In this document: one piece after another, positions 10,412 to 19,542 of the stretch
How the letters are laid out: every line of letters begins with the position of its first letter
Numbering within the stretch: position 1 is the first letter of the stretch
Source of the DNA: Chloroflexus aggregans DSM 9485
GTDB lineage: Bacteria; Chloroflexota; Chloroflexia; Chloroflexales; Chloroflexaceae
Direction: 5' to 3'
Length of the DNA stretch: 64,000 bases
Assembly: GCF_000021945.1 (NCBI RefSeq)
Contig: NC_011831.1
Location: 2,245,353-2,309,352, forward strand
Program-made: the position numbers and the translations under genes
The notes under the pieces: generated by a model
What the model was told of the DNA's origin: nothing
Database searches by the model: none
What the model saw: only the letters and a program-made list of their open reading frames with translations

Positions 10412-11148
10412 TCGATCTCTTTGTCGCCGTTGTCGGTCTGGTGCTAGGTAGTCTGCTCAATATCCTGATCATTCGCTTGCCGCGCGAACAACGGTTGTGG
10501 GGGTGGCCACGCTGTATTCGTACCGGCCAACCGCTGCGCTGGTGGCAACTCTTACCGGTACTTGGGTGGGTATTACAACGTGGCCGGGCCGCCGATGGTC
10601 GTCCGCTGCCGGTGATCTACCCGCTGGTTGAAATCGGGAGCGCTCTCTGGCTCTGGCGGCTTTACGATCTGTACGGGTTCAGCCCGCTCTTCGCCTATTT
10701 AGCCTTCGTCGGTGCAGTGCTTATCGTTACGGGCGTCGTCGATTGGCTCTACCGCTGGATCTACACCTTTGTCATTCTCGGTGGTGCCCTGATTGCTTTC
10801 ATCTGGGGGTCAATCGCGGGTGCAGGCTGGCGCGAACTGCTGCTCGGGAGTTTGATCGGTGGCGTTGGCTTTCTGTTTCTCTACCTGCTGGCGTTAATCC
10901 TCTTCCCAAGCAAATCGGCTCCGTTTGGATTGGGTGATGTTTACCTCGCCATCTTTATCGGTGCTGCCCTTGGGTTGCGTCATCTGGGGCCGGCTTTGAT
11001 CTACGGTGTCTTTATGGCCGGGATCGTCGCAGCCGGTATCTTACTTGCCCGCCGGCTTGGCCGCGCAACCCCAGAATACTTGCCATACGGTGCGTATTTG
11101 TGTTTGGGGGTTCTCCTGTACGTCGCGTTTGGTGGTTACCGGTTGTAA
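10408..11148 (+). CDS. Prepilin peptidase, A24 family, without zinc cysteines
   Basis: 246-residue polytopic membrane aspartyl protease that removes prepilin leader peptides. The two catalytic Asp sites are visible: VVDWLYRWI and the FGLGDVYLAI motif (GxGD). The N-terminal cytosolic loop has the usual RCIRTGQPLRWWQLLPVLGWV layout, but only one Cys remains where classical PilD has two CxxC pairs, so this is the cysteine-free type. An N-methylase role is therefore doubtful. ATG 10408 overlaps the aroE stop by 4 bp, indicating translational coupling; a longer frame from 10342 lies inside aroE and is rejected. No pilin genes are nearby. Confidence 0.88.
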   Translation: MIDLFVAVVGLVLGSLLNILIIRLPREQRLWGWPRCIRTGQPLRWWQLLPVLGWVLQRGRAADGRPLPVIYPLVEIGSALWLWRLYDLYGFSPLFAYLAFVGAVLIVTGVVDWLYRWIYTFVILGGALIAFIWGSIAGAGWRELLLGSLIGGVGFLFLYLLALILFPSKSAPFGLGDVYLAIFIGAALGLRHLGPALIYGVFMAGIVAAGILLARRLGRATPEYLPYGAYLCLGVLLYVAFGGYRL

Positions 11149-11162
11149 GTGAAGGTGCTGCG

Positions 11163-11930
11163 ATGATTGGTCTGATCCCCGCCGGGGGGATGGCTACACG
11201 CCTGGGACCGTTACCATGCAGCAAAGAGTTGTTACCGGTTGGTGGCTGGGCGGAACCTGATGGTTTGCGACCGCGCCCGATCATTACCTATCTGTTGGCG
11301 CAGTGGCAACGCGCCGGTATCACGCGGGCATTCATCGTTGTTAAGCCGGGGAAGTGGGATATTCCCGCCTATTTGGGCGATGGACGTGCGTTTGGGTTGA
11401 ATCTGGCCTATCTGACGGTCCACGAACCATACGGTGCTGCGTATACGCTCGCAGCCGCTATGCCCTTTCTCGAAGACCGGTCGGTTGCCCTCGGCTTGCC
11501 TGACGTTCTGTTATCACCCGACGATGTGTATGCAACGTTGGCTGCTCACCACGCGACCGCCCAACCTGATTTGACCCTTGGCCTCTTCCCCTGTGCGCGA
11601 CCGCAAACCGCCGATATGGTTGATCTTGCCGCCGATGGTCGTCGGGTGAAGGGCATTGTGATCAAGCCATCACAGACGTCGTTGCGGTGGACATGGATGG
11701 CGGCGATCTGGTCGCCACGACTGAGTGACCTTTTGACGACGGTTGTCGCCACCGACCGAGCTGCTCGCCAACACGAAGCAAACCGCGCCGAATTGCATAT
11801 CGGCGCGGTCTTTCAGGCAGCAATCGCAATGGGTCTGCGTGTCGAAGGAGTTACCTTTCCCCACGGCCACGCCCTCGACATCGGGACCCCGGCCGGTTGG
11901 GCGGCAGCCGTTCGGCTTGATCGAGAATAG
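11163..11930 (+). CDS. Sugar-nucleotidyltransferase-like protein
   Basis: 255 residues from ATG 11163. Opens with MIGLIPAGGMATRLGPLP and CSKELLPVGG, the nucleotide-binding signature of glucose-1-phosphate thymidylyl/uridylyltransferases. GLPDVLLSPDDVYATL carries the metal-binding Asp region. The C-terminus is short and ends with HALDIGTPAGWAAAV. Many homologues use dTTP or UTP and hexose-1-phosphate, but neither substrate can be told from sequence. It is the last gene of the mltG cluster, 14 bp after the peptidase gene, and converges on purA with only 8 bp between stops. Confidence 0.85.
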   Translation: MIGLIPAGGMATRLGPLPCSKELLPVGGWAEPDGLRPRPIITYLLAQWQRAGITRAFIVVKPGKWDIPAYLGDGRAFGLNLAYLTVHEPYGAAYTLAAAMPFLEDRSVALGLPDVLLSPDDVYATLAAHHATAQPDLTLGLFPCARPQTADMVDLAADGRRVKGIVIKPSQTSLRWTWMAAIWSPRLSDLLTTVVATDRAARQHEANRAELHIGAVFQAAIAMGLRVEGVTFPHGHALDIGTPAGWAAAVRLDRE

Positions 11931-11938
11931 CCTCTTTC

Positions 11939-13234
11939 CTAAAATACGTCTGCTACCATAATCGTTTGTTCACGGCCCGGCCCGACCGAAATAATGCCCA
12001 GCCGCGCACCGACTAACTGGCAAATTCGGGCAACGTAGGCTTGGGCCGCATCAGGCAGATCGGCGAATCGACGAACGTTGCGGGTCGACTCCGACCAACC
12101 CGGCATCTCCTCATAGATCGGTTCAACCTGGGACAGGATGGCGGTGGTTGTCGGTGGATATTCGAGAATCGTATCGTTCAGCTTATAACCGGTACAAATC
12201 TTAAGCGTTTCGATGCCATCGAGCACATCGAGCTTGGTAATTGCCAACGTATCGATCCCATTGACCTGCGCTGCGTAGCGCGCCATCACCCCGTCAAACC
12301 ATCCAACACGGCGCAATCGCCCGGTCGTCGTGCCTACCTCTGCCCACGGCGTACCGATTTGGCGCAATGCGTCGGCTACCGGCCCATCAACCTCTGTCGG
12401 AAATGGCCCTTCACCTACCCGCGTCGTATAGGCCTTGACGACCCCGATCACCGAGTTGATCCGCGTCGGACCAATTCCACTACCCTGGCAGGCGCCGGCT
12501 GCACCGGGCGGCGAAGAGGTAACAAAGGGATACGTGCCGTGATCAATATCGAGCAACGCACCTTGCGCGCCCTCAAGCAATACCGGCAAATCCTTGTCGA
12601 GTGCCCGATGGATAATCGGATGTACGTCGGTAATGTGATTCGCTAATCGCCGACCGTACTCTAAATACGTCATATAGGTGTCGTGTAACGACAAAGGACG
12701 AGCGTTATAAAGCTTCGTGAGCATGCGGTTCTTCTCTTCAAGCACCGTGCGCAGCCGATTCAGCAGCGTCTCTTCATGGAGCAAATCACCCATACGAATG
12801 CCGGATCGGCTCATTTTATCGGCATAGGCAGGACCGATACCGCGTCCGGTCGTCCCGATGCGTCCTTCACCGCGCGCCTCTTCTTGCAACTGGTCAAGCT
12901 GGATGTGGTAGGGCATAATCACATGTGCCCGGTCGCTCACAAACAGCTTGGTCGTCGAGACACCGCGTGCTTCGAGGTCTTCGATCTCTTTAATCAACAC
13001 TTCCGGGTTAATCACAACCCCGGGACCGATTACGTTAACAATGCCCGGATCAAAAATACCGGAAGGCACCAAATGCAATTTAAATGTGCCGAGATGATTC
13101 ACCACCGTGTGGCCGGCATTATTACCGCCGCCATAACGGATCACTAAGCGGGCACGGGCTGCCAGTAGATCAACGAGATGGCCTTTGCCTTCATCACCCC
13201 ACTGGGCGCCGATCAACGCAACAACAGGCATCAC
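11939..13234 (-). CDS. purA: Adenylosuccinate synthetase
   Basis: 431-residue GTP-dependent ligase making adenylosuccinate from IMP and aspartate in purine synthesis. GDEGKGHLVD near the N-terminus holds the catalytic Asp and the P-loop, with the catalytic His in NNAGHTVV. Other signatures are GTTGRGIGPAY and EGAQGALLDIDHGTYPFVTSS. ATG 13234 gives a second Met (MMPVVALIGAQWGDEGKG), and either could be used. Length and motif set are standard. A 106-bp gap separates it from the aminotransferase gene upstream. Confidence 0.97.
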   Translation of the reverse strand: MMPVVALIGAQWGDEGKGHLVDLLAARARLVIRYGGGNNAGHTVVNHLGTFKLHLVPSGIFDPGIVNVIGPGVVINPEVLIKEIEDLEARGVSTTKLFVSDRAHVIMPYHIQLDQLQEEARGEGRIGTTGRGIGPAYADKMSRSGIRMGDLLHEETLLNRLRTVLEEKNRMLTKLYNARPLSLHDTYMTYLEYGRRLANHITDVHPIIHRALDKDLPVLLEGAQGALLDIDHGTYPFVTSSPPGAAGACQGSGIGPTRINSVIGVVKAYTTRVGEGPFPTEVDGPVADALRQIGTPWAEVGTTTGRLRRVGWFDGVMARYAAQVNGIDTLAITKLDVLDGIETLKICTGYKLNDTILEYPPTTTAILSQVEPIYEEMPGWSESTRNVRRFADLPDAAQAYVARICQLVGARLGIISVGPGREQTIMVADVF

Positions 13235-13340
13235 CGTTCTCCCTATTTCGCGTATAAGGTCCGAACCGTTGTTACCGACGACGACTTACGTTCGGGCAGA
13301 CTACGTCGATCCGCTCTCTCCATGATTGCCATCATGTCAC

Positions 13341-14540
13341 TCACCGTAACGACGCGCGCAATCCGGCCACGGCTTCGTCAACATGGTGTGGCTCGATAAT
13401 CAACGGTGGGAGCAAGCGGATAACATCTTCACCGGCCGTAGCTACTAACAAACCATGACGATGGGCTGTCTCGCGGACTGCCCCCGCCGAACCGGCAATG
13501 CGGATGCCACGCATCAAACCTCGTCCACGCAATTCCAGGACGACATCAGGCCGCTCGGCGGCTAGATCGTGCAACGCTTCATCAAGGTAATTGCTCACCT
13601 GCTGAACGTGAGAGAGGAAGTGCGGATCACTAATCTTGCGGAAGACAACTGCGCCTACTGCGGTAGCCAACGGATTCCCGCCGAAGGTAGTGCCGTGATC
13701 GCCGGGCTGAATGGCATCAGCGACCGGTTGGCTCATCAAAATAGCACCGATCGGCAAACCGCCGGCCAGTGGTTTCGCTATCGTCATAATATCGGGCTGC
13801 ACACCAAGCTGTTCGTGCGCCCAGAGCGTACCGGTACGCCCCATGCCACACTGAATTTCATCGAACACCAGCAGGGCATTGTGGCGTTGGCACAGTGCTC
13901 GTACCCCTTGCACAAACGCCGGTTCGGCTGCGCGCAACCCACCTTCACCCTGCACCGGCTCGATCACGACGGCACAGACATCATCGCCCATAACGGCTTC
14001 GAGTGAGGCCAAATCGTTGTAACGGGCAAAACGGACACCGGGCATTACCGGCATAAACGGTTCACGGTACTTCTCACGCGCTGTGATCGCCACTGCCCCC
14101 ATCGTGCGCCCGTGGAAGCTACCGTCGAATGCCACAATCGTTGTCTTACCTTCGCCGAAATGGGCACGCGCATAGCGGCGGGCGAACTTGATTGCCCCTT
14201 CAATTGCTTCTGCACCACTGTTGCAGAAAAATGCCTTCGCGAAGGCAGGACTGCTCTGAACCAAAAGTGCCGCCAGTTCAATCGCCGGACGGGTATGGTA
14301 GAGATTCGAGACGTGGATCAAGCGCGCAGCTTGCTCATTGATGGCTTGCAATACGTCACGATCACCGTACCCTAGCGCATTGACGGCAATGCCGGCCACA
14401 AAATCGAGGTAACGCCGGCCTTCGCTGTCGTAGAGATATACTCCCTCCCCGCGCTCGATAACGAAATCGGCGCGTATGTAACTCTGCAAGAGATAGTCGT
14501 GATCGGCTTGAATAAGGTCTGCGGCGCTTTCGCCGGTCAT
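13341..14540 (-). CDS. argD: Acetylornithine / LysW-aminoadipate aminotransferase, class III
   Basis: PLP aminotransferase of 399 residues from ATG 14540, which has AGGACGAG upstream; a longer frame from 14582 is less likely. Motifs: FCNSGAEAIEGAIKFAR, FDGSFHGRTMGA, LLVFDEIQCGMGRTG, and the PLP lysine in MTIAKPLAGGLPIGA. These place it in the ArgD/LysJ/GabT group, best matching ArgD or LysJ. Because a LysZ-type kinase occurs later in the window, the enzyme may act on LysW-carried substrates in lysine or arginine synthesis. That is inference; classical ArgD activity on acetylornithine is equally possible. Confidence 0.85.
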   Translation of the reverse strand: MTGESAADLIQADHDYLLQSYIRADFVIERGEGVYLYDSEGRRYLDFVAGIAVNALGYGDRDVLQAINEQAARLIHVSNLYHTRPAIELAALLVQSSPAFAKAFFCNSGAEAIEGAIKFARRYARAHFGEGKTTIVAFDGSFHGRTMGAVAITAREKYREPFMPVMPGVRFARYNDLASLEAVMGDDVCAVVIEPVQGEGGLRAAEPAFVQGVRALCQRHNALLVFDEIQCGMGRTGTLWAHEQLGVQPDIMTIAKPLAGGLPIGAILMSQPVADAIQPGDHGTTFGGNPLATAVGAVVFRKISDPHFLSHVQQVSNYLDEALHDLAAERPDVVLELRGRGLMRGIRIAGSAGAVRETAHRHGLLVATAGEDVIRLLPPLIIEPHHVDEAVAGLRASLR

Positions 14541-14632
14541 AGCTCGTCCTTTCCTTCGCAATCGGCTAACCTTCTCACGCAATTATACCACCGGCACAGT
14601 GTTGCCGTTCCTGCACGAGTGCGGTTGGATTA

Positions 14633-14641
14633 TGGTATAAC
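14633..14641 (+). promoter_or_regulatory. Extended -10 promoter of methyltransferase-rnhB operon
   Basis: TGG-TATAAC lies 36 bp before ATG 14677. There is no recognisable -35, which the TG extension can compensate. Confidence 0.5.
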
Positions 14642-14676
14642 GGTAGATGGTAGGTTAAGTTATCACGTAAGCGTTC

Positions 14677-15306
14677 ATGTCAAGATTCGTAACACGTTAC
14701 CGGCAACTAGTTCGCTGGTTCTTTCACCGGCTTTACCACGAGTTTGCCTGGAGTTACGACTTCATCGCGTGGCTCGTTTCGGCCGGGTATTGGCAACGGT
14801 GGGTGCAGGCCGCCGCGCCGGTGTTGCGCGGTCGGGTGTTGGAACTCGGGTGTGGTCCCGGTTATCTGCAACAGGCGTTAGCCGGACGGGCCGGCGTCGT
14901 CGGGATCGATCTGTCACCGTTTATGCTGCGGCGAGCAGCACGTTTTACCAAACGACTGGTGCGTGCCGATGCTCGGCAGTTGCCGTTTCCCACCGCCGGT
15001 TTCGATACGGTTTGTGCTACGTTTCCCGCAGAATATATCCTCGACCCGGCCACCTTGGCCGAAATCCGGCGCGTCCTTGTACCCGATGGTCAATTGGTCA
15101 TTGTCGATGGGGGACGGTTGGAAGGTGGGTACGGGCGGGTGATCGATCTGATCTATCGTCTGATCTGGTTGGGCCGCACTCCACGCCAGTTACCAGAGGT
15201 GATACACATCGGTGATTGGCCGTTGCAGGTGCAGCGCGTGGCGGTAGGGGCGAGTAGTGTCTTGATACTGACCGGGAGACCCCATGAGTCCGGATCTGAG
15301 TATTGA
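14677..15306 (+). CDS. Class I SAM-dependent methyltransferase
   Basis: 209 residues. SAM-binding motif I is [15 protein letters not shown], followed by [12 protein letters not shown] (acidic ribose ligand) and [16 protein letters not shown]. The motif IV/V area [18 protein letters not shown] is like small-molecule methyltransferases of the UbiE/Methyltransf_11 type. The substrate is unknown. The gene starts a rightward operon; its end overlaps rnhB by 23 bp. The ribosome binding site is weak. It may methylate a lipid or quinone, but nothing in the context supports a specific choice. Confidence 0.85.
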   Translation: MSRFVTRYRQLVRWFFHRLYHEFAWSYDFIAWLVSAGYWQRWVQAAAPVLRGRVLELGCGPGYLQQALAGRAGVVGIDLSPFMLRRAARFTKRLVRADARQLPFPTAGFDTVCATFPAEYILDPATLAEIRRVLVPDGQLVIVDGGRLEGGYGRVIDLIYRLIWLGRTPRQLPEVIHIGDWPLQVQRVAVGASSVLILTGRPHESGSEY

Positions 15307-15922
15307 GCAGACCCTGCTGGCACGTGGGTATCGCGTGTTGGCGGGTATTGACGAAGCCGGTCGCGGTTGTTGGGCCGGGCCGGTGGTCGCTGCCGCAGTC
15401 GTGTTGGCTCCAATCGTGTACGAACGGCCAGGCTTGCTAGACGCTGTCGATGACTCGAAACAGTTAACGGCCGTTGCCCGCGAGCGTGCGTACACCCTCG
15501 TCCAACGCTACGCACGTGGGATCGGTGTGGGTACGGTGCCGGCCTTTCTCGTCGATGCCTATGGCATTCTGCCCGCTACTCGCCTTGCCATGACGCTGGC
15601 CTTGCTGTCGTTGCCTTGTTCGGTTGATGCGTTGTTGATCGATGCCGAACGTCTGCCCGGTATCCGCGTACCACAAGAATCGCTCGTGCGCGGTGACGCC
15701 CGTTCGCTTTCGATTGCGGCTGCTTCAATTATTGCTAAGGTGACCCGTGACCGCCTCATGCAAACGGCCGACCGCTGCTATCCGCAGTATGGTTTTGCCC
15801 TCCATAAAGGGTACGGGACCCCTGTTCACCGCCGTGCACTCAGGCAATATGGGCCTTCGCCATTCCATCGGCGTACCTTCCAGCCGGTACTTGAGTTACT
15901 CGATTTGACAGACTCGTCATGA
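15284..15922 (+). CDS. rnhB: Ribonuclease HII
   Basis: 212-residue nuclease cleaving RNA in RNA-DNA hybrids, including single ribonucleotides in [23 protein letters not shown] contains the catalytic Asp-Glu pair. Further acidic residues are in DSKQLTAV and [10 protein letters not shown], and [21 protein letters not shown] with [17 protein letters not shown] is the family signature. Overlaps both neighbours (23 bp upstream, 4 bp downstream), so the three genes are almost surely translated from one message. Confidence 0.95.
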   Translation: MSPDLSIEQTLLARGYRVLAGIDEAGRGCWAGPVVAAAVVLAPIVYERPGLLDAVDDSKQLTAVARERAYTLVQRYARGIGVGTVPAFLVDAYGILPATRLAMTLALLSLPCSVDALLIDAERLPGIRVPQESLVRGDARSLSIAAASIIAKVTRDRLMQTADRCYPQYGFALHKGYGTPVHRRALRQYGPSPFHRRTFQPVLELLDLTDSS

Positions 15923-16458
15923 ATCTACGCGAACATCTCTTCTGGTCAACGCTACTCGCGGTAAGCCTCTACCCACGCCGTCCATTCGCCGCTGCCAGTC
16001 TTATTGCCGGCGGAGTACTCATCGATCTTGATCATCTCGTGCTCTACATCAGTCGTACCGGTGATTGGAGTATGAGCGGTGCGCTCCACTACAACCGTTA
16101 TCGTAATCTGTTCCCCGACCGCCACGATAACCGCCCTCGCTATGGTTCGCTCCGCTCGTGGTTGCACCAACCACTGCTCGTGCTGCCACCTCTCTGGATG
16201 CTTGCTTATCGCCGAGCATGGCTGCAACCTTTGGTGATCGGTATTACACTGCATCTCGTGCTCGATCACTTGCCCCTCCCTTTCATCTGGGCGGCGTACT
16301 GGCGATCCGGTGGGCGCTGCGCACGCTGTGGCACAGCCAATCACGTCGAAGTATACCGACGACCTTGCCCATCCTTCCGCAAGATGCGTTGGATCGTCCT
16401 GTGTCGGCGGTGTGCCGACAAACGATTGTGGTATACTGAAAATAGTGCTCATGTCTAG
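15919..16458 (+). CDS. Membrane-associated metal-dependent hydrolase-like protein with zinc-ribbon tail
   Basis: 179 residues. The N-terminal part has two to three hydrophobic stretches and metal-ligand-like residues ([25 protein letters not shown]), the His/Asp pattern of membrane-bound hydrolases related to YdjM. The last 50 residues hold four cysteines in two pairs, [17 protein letters not shown] and CRRCADKR, resembling a zinc ribbon or degenerate HNH fold. I do not recognise this exact fusion. It overlaps rnhB by 4 bp, which suggests co-expression but not a role in hybrid repair. The function is unknown. Confidence 0.6.
   Translation: MNLREHLFWSTLLAVSLYPRRPFAAASLIAGGVLIDLDHLVLYISRTGDWSMSGALHYNRYRNLFPDRHDNRPRYGSLRSWLHQPLLVLPPLWMLAYRRAWLQPLVIGITLHLVLDHLPLPFIWAAYWRSGGRCARCGTANHVEVYRRPCPSFRKMRWIVLCRRCADKRLWYTENSAHV
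16429..16437 (+). promoter_or_regulatory. Extended -10 promoter
   Basis: TGG-TATACT lies inside the 3' end of the preceding gene, 67 bp before ATG 16504, and may give the small downstream gene its own transcript. Confidence 0.45.
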
Positions 16459-16503
16459 ACCTCTTTTGCCATACCCAGCCGTTGCTGTGGAAGGAGTTCG
16501 TAT

Positions 16504-16986
16504 ATGGAACCGGACGACTTCTCACCCGAAGATCCGATTACCGAACTTAGCCGTCTTGCCGGTGAAGCGATCGATAGTCAATCCACTGCGACTTCCGCTG
16601 AGCGCCGGCGGCGCTGTAATCGGGTGCTCGAGCTGGAAGCGCAAGGGTATATTACCGATGAACGTGCATGTTTTTTGGCCGGTTTGGTCATGATCTGCGG
16701 TGAGTCGGTGGCCGATTTTCACCACGCCCATCGCTTCGCCCGGCGTGCTACCGAGCTTGGCGATGAACGTGCGTGGACGCTGCGAGCCATGGCGTGGGAT
16801 CGCCTCCTGATCGAGTTGGGTCGCCCTCAACATTTCGGCACCCAGATTATCCGTATCGGCGGACGCTGGTCGCTAGGCGCGGTTAATCCGCGTGTCACCG
16901 ATTGGGAACGCGCATTGTTCGGAGTGCCACCGTTGTACGTCCAACAACAACGGGTTGAAGAGTTGCAGCGCTCTGAACAAGGATAA
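16504..16986 (+). CDS. Hypothetical protein, DUF6624-like
   Basis: 160 residues, no signal peptide or membrane segment. AAGGAG lies upstream of ATG 16504. The middle resembles helical DUF6624-type proteins: RFARRATELGDERAWTLRAM followed by DRLLIELGRPQHFGTQ, with the characteristic GRPQxFGTQ end. No catalytic residues can be proposed. The region from 16987 to 17193 behind it is AT-rich and holds only the promoter of the next gene. Family link is tentative. Confidence 0.6.
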   Translation: MEPDDFSPEDPITELSRLAGEAIDSQSTATSAERRRRCNRVLELEAQGYITDERACFLAGLVMICGESVADFHHAHRFARRATELGDERAWTLRAMAWDRLLIELGRPQHFGTQIIRIGGRWSLGAVNPRVTDWERALFGVPPLYVQQQRVEELQRSEQG

Positions 16987-17193
16987 ATACTATGAAGGGA
17001 TACACAGTTTTGCTGTATTTTATGTTTTCGATGCGTATATTCTGATAGATAGTAGTACAAAAACCACCTAATTTTTACCACAAAATTACCGCTCCTTCAT
17101 AAAAGTGTAATCTACCGAGATTGTTCGTGGCCCACTGCGTGCAGTACAGTTTCATTGCATTATCAGGCTCGTATCAGATCAAAGGGGGAGGCA

Positions 17194-18444
17194 ATGAAAC
17201 GGCTGTCGCTACGCTTGTGGTTCGCAGTTGGGCTGAGCACAGTTTTAGTGCTTACATTCGCCATTTTTAGCTACGGTACATCAGCCTCACGGGCACGGAT
17301 TGAAATCTTTACCCCACAGGGATTGGCGCCGTGCGCCACTATCGGCGCGCCGGCACCGGCGATTTTTCAGACCCAAACCTTGTTGGCCCGTTTCGATTAC
17401 TACCGTGTGCTCGATCCGCCGTTTGGCCCCGAACCGGTTGAAGTAGATATTACGTTCCCCGATGGACGCATCTTTACCGTCACGGCAGCGCAATTACTCG
17501 ATGGGGTTATTGATATGCCGACGAATGTCCAGTTTGCCCGCTTTACCAACCAAGCCGGCCAGCTCTCGCTCAATCTGACGGTACCGGGGACGTGGCCCTA
17601 CGGTTGTTATCAACTGACCGGACGTGGTCTCAGCAGCGGTGGTGCCAACACTGCTTCAGCATTCTTCGTCGTCATTCCCGGTGGGCAACCGGGGCCGAAC
17701 GGGAATGTGATCTTACGCGCAACCCTCAACGGACAAGATACCAACATTATCCAACAAGGCCAGATCCTCGAAATTGATGGGCGAGGATTTATCGGGGGTG
17801 AGCCGGTATCGTTCTGGTTAACTGCACCTGATGGTACAGTTATCGACTTCCCGCCCGGCCAGCAGGTCGTCCAGGCAAGCTTTAACGGTGCAGTTTCAAC
17901 GTCATTTCAGTTTGAGGGTAAAAATCCGGTTGGACGATATACCGTAACAGCTCTTGGTAATACGAGTGGTTTTCGGGCTTTTGCTCACGTTGAATTACGA
18001 TCGCGGCCGGTAACGCAACGTGGCCCAGCTCGCTTATCAGTGGTCGTGCCCGCCGGAGCTACCGCACCGCAGCGTTCGATCTTCTACGCCAATGGCGATC
18101 TCTTCTTCCCCGGCGAGCGGGTTGATCTGTGGCTGACAATGCCCGATGGCGCGGTGCGCGGCTTTCCCTCAACCTTTGCCGATCCGGTAGCCGGTCAGTT
18201 TATGGTCGAGCTATTTCTCGATGAGCGATTACCGGTTGGTTTTTACCAATTGACGGCTCAAGGCGCAGTGAGCCAGCAGTTGGTGATCGCGACGTTCACC
18301 GTCACCCAAACGACCGACACGATTGCTAACCCGCAGCCGGTGCCACAGATCGGGTTAGATAATAATCCAACAACACCACCTGATCGCAGTTTTATCGATC
18401 CCAACCCGGCAGATAGTAACGAATACGGCAACCCAGACGAATGA
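17194..18444 (+). CDS. Secreted protein with tandem Ig-like domains
   Basis: 416 residues from ATG 17194, preceded by AAAGGGGGAGG. A signal peptide or membrane anchor covers about residues 8-27. The rest is beta-rich and made of about three related modules: each contains a PDG turn in a strand such as WLTAPDGTVIDFPP or WLTMPDGAVRGFPS, followed by F..NPVGRYTVTA or ERLPVGFYQLTA. The modules look like Ig-like or FN3-like surface domains. Two Cys (in APCATIG and YGCYQL) could form a disulfide. The tail is Pro/Asn/Asp-rich and ends NEYGNPDE, without a sorting motif. Function unknown; adhesion or sheath component is a guess. Confidence 0.7.
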   Translation: MKRLSLRLWFAVGLSTVLVLTFAIFSYGTSASRARIEIFTPQGLAPCATIGAPAPAIFQTQTLLARFDYYRVLDPPFGPEPVEVDITFPDGRIFTVTAAQLLDGVIDMPTNVQFARFTNQAGQLSLNLTVPGTWPYGCYQLTGRGLSSGGANTASAFFVVIPGGQPGPNGNVILRATLNGQDTNIIQQGQILEIDGRGFIGGEPVSFWLTAPDGTVIDFPPGQQVVQASFNGAVSTSFQFEGKNPVGRYTVTALGNTSGFRAFAHVELRSRPVTQRGPARLSVVVPAGATAPQRSIFYANGDLFFPGERVDLWLTMPDGAVRGFPSTFADPVAGQFMVELFLDERLPVGFYQLTAQGAVSQQLVIATFTVTQTTDTIANPQPVPQIGLDNNPTTPPDRSFIDPNPADSNEYGNPDE

Positions 18445-18473
18445 GATACGGTGATAGCAATTGACCGAGTATC

Positions 18474-19441
18474 TTCCGCAATAGGACAGAGATGCCGATG
18501 GCGGCAATCGCGCGGGTGAGCGGACTAGGCGGTGCGCGATTGCCGCATGGCCGGGGTGAGGTGGGTGAGTTCGGTACGCCACACGGCGGCAAGGGCATCC
18601 CGATCCGATAACGGCCACTACGCACTCTCCCCACGGCACACCTCCCACAGCCACTCCACCCGGTTCGCGCCGGGCGAGCGCGAGATGACAACTACGGCCA
18701 TCTTGGGCGCCGCCGCAGGTACCCGGTGCGGTGGAACGCCCTGCATCGTGGCGATGGGTAGCTTGGACGTCATCAGGGTGCGGGAACAACCGTGCCGACG
18801 TGCCCGATTGTGGCAACAGCATGTTGATAGACGCATCACGGCTTGCTATGTGCGGGTAATCCGCCGCCATCGGCAGTCGCCGGCCCCCAGCGGCTTTCAT
18901 CCTGAGAGTGGCGTTCGCCGAGAAGCGATCTATCGGGCGGCACAACCGCCCAGAGCGGAGCGATCACCCTAGTCGTGACGGAGTAGGCAGCGTTGCGGTG
19001 GTTGTGCATGCACCGGGCGGGTATCCGTGCGACGGACCTTACACTTGGCGCTCACGAGGGTGCAGACGACTACAGAGCTGATGGTGCAACCGTGCTGATC
19101 GCGCAATCGGGAGTGCAGTCACCATAGGCGCCGAAGTCGTGCGGCTAAGCCAACCGCTCGCGCAGAGGAACCGGCCCCGTCGGGAACGGCGCCTGGTGGT
19201 CGACCGATCGCCCGGAGCCTTGCCAACTCGCTCGTGGCATCGGCGAAGCCAAGCCCTTGGTAGGTCACGGTTCATGTCCACCAAGGCGGCGGACGCCGTG
19301 CGTGAACGGGCCTGGTCACCGGTGAGCACGTACAAAGCATGGGTGTGCTGACGGACAGCTGATGGGGACAAAGCCCGATGATCGGGAACCGCCTCCGGTC
19401 GGCGTATGCGCCTACTCCGGTCCTGGTACGGTATTGCGGAA
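18474..19441 (-). mobile_element. Relic of an IS630-like element
   Basis: This 1-kb stretch has no intact gene. It is bounded by a perfect 10-bp inverted repeat, TTCCGCAATA at 18474-18483 and its complement at 19432-19441. On the minus strand, fragments in different frames resemble IS630-type transposases. Around 18800-18740, PHPDDVQATHRHDAGRS resembles the second catalytic Asp region (D-x-AGWH). Around 18740-18650, KMAVVVISRSPGANRVEWLW matches the LPPYSPELNPVEWLW motif with the last acidic residue kept. Around 19170-19050, GRFLCASGWLSRTTSAP may be the GRFG...WAP region. Frameshifts and many substitutions have destroyed it. The family assignment is inference from weak motifs. Confidence 0.45.
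18501..18546. repeat. 13-bp perfect inverted repeat
   Basis: GCGGCAATCGCGC at 18501-18513 pairs with its exact complement at 18534-18546 across 20 bp. It lies at one end of the IS630-like relic, 57 bp after the stop of the secreted-protein gene, so it could be an end structure of the element or a transcript terminator stem. Confidence 0.7.
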
Positions 19442-19469
19442 TGAATAGGGGCGATTGGTACGATACAGC

Positions 19470-19494
19470 AAGGGCGGGTCGTGTACCCGCCCTT
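19470..19494 (-). terminator. Hairpin after the GAF-protein gene
   Basis: AAGGGCGGGT-CGTGT-ACCCGCCCTT is a perfect 10-bp stem with a 5-nt loop, located 49 bp past the stop of the leftward GAF gene. No strong U-run follows. Confidence 0.55.
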
Positions 19495-19542
19495 CTCGTG
19501 AGTCGCTCCGGCAAAAACCGGCGGAAACTACTGCTTTAGCGA

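Noticed and set aside
18532-19371. Several open frames of 60-200 residues on both strands
   Set aside because: They have Arg/Pro-rich, non-conserved translations, no ribosome binding sites and lie in the decayed insertion element.
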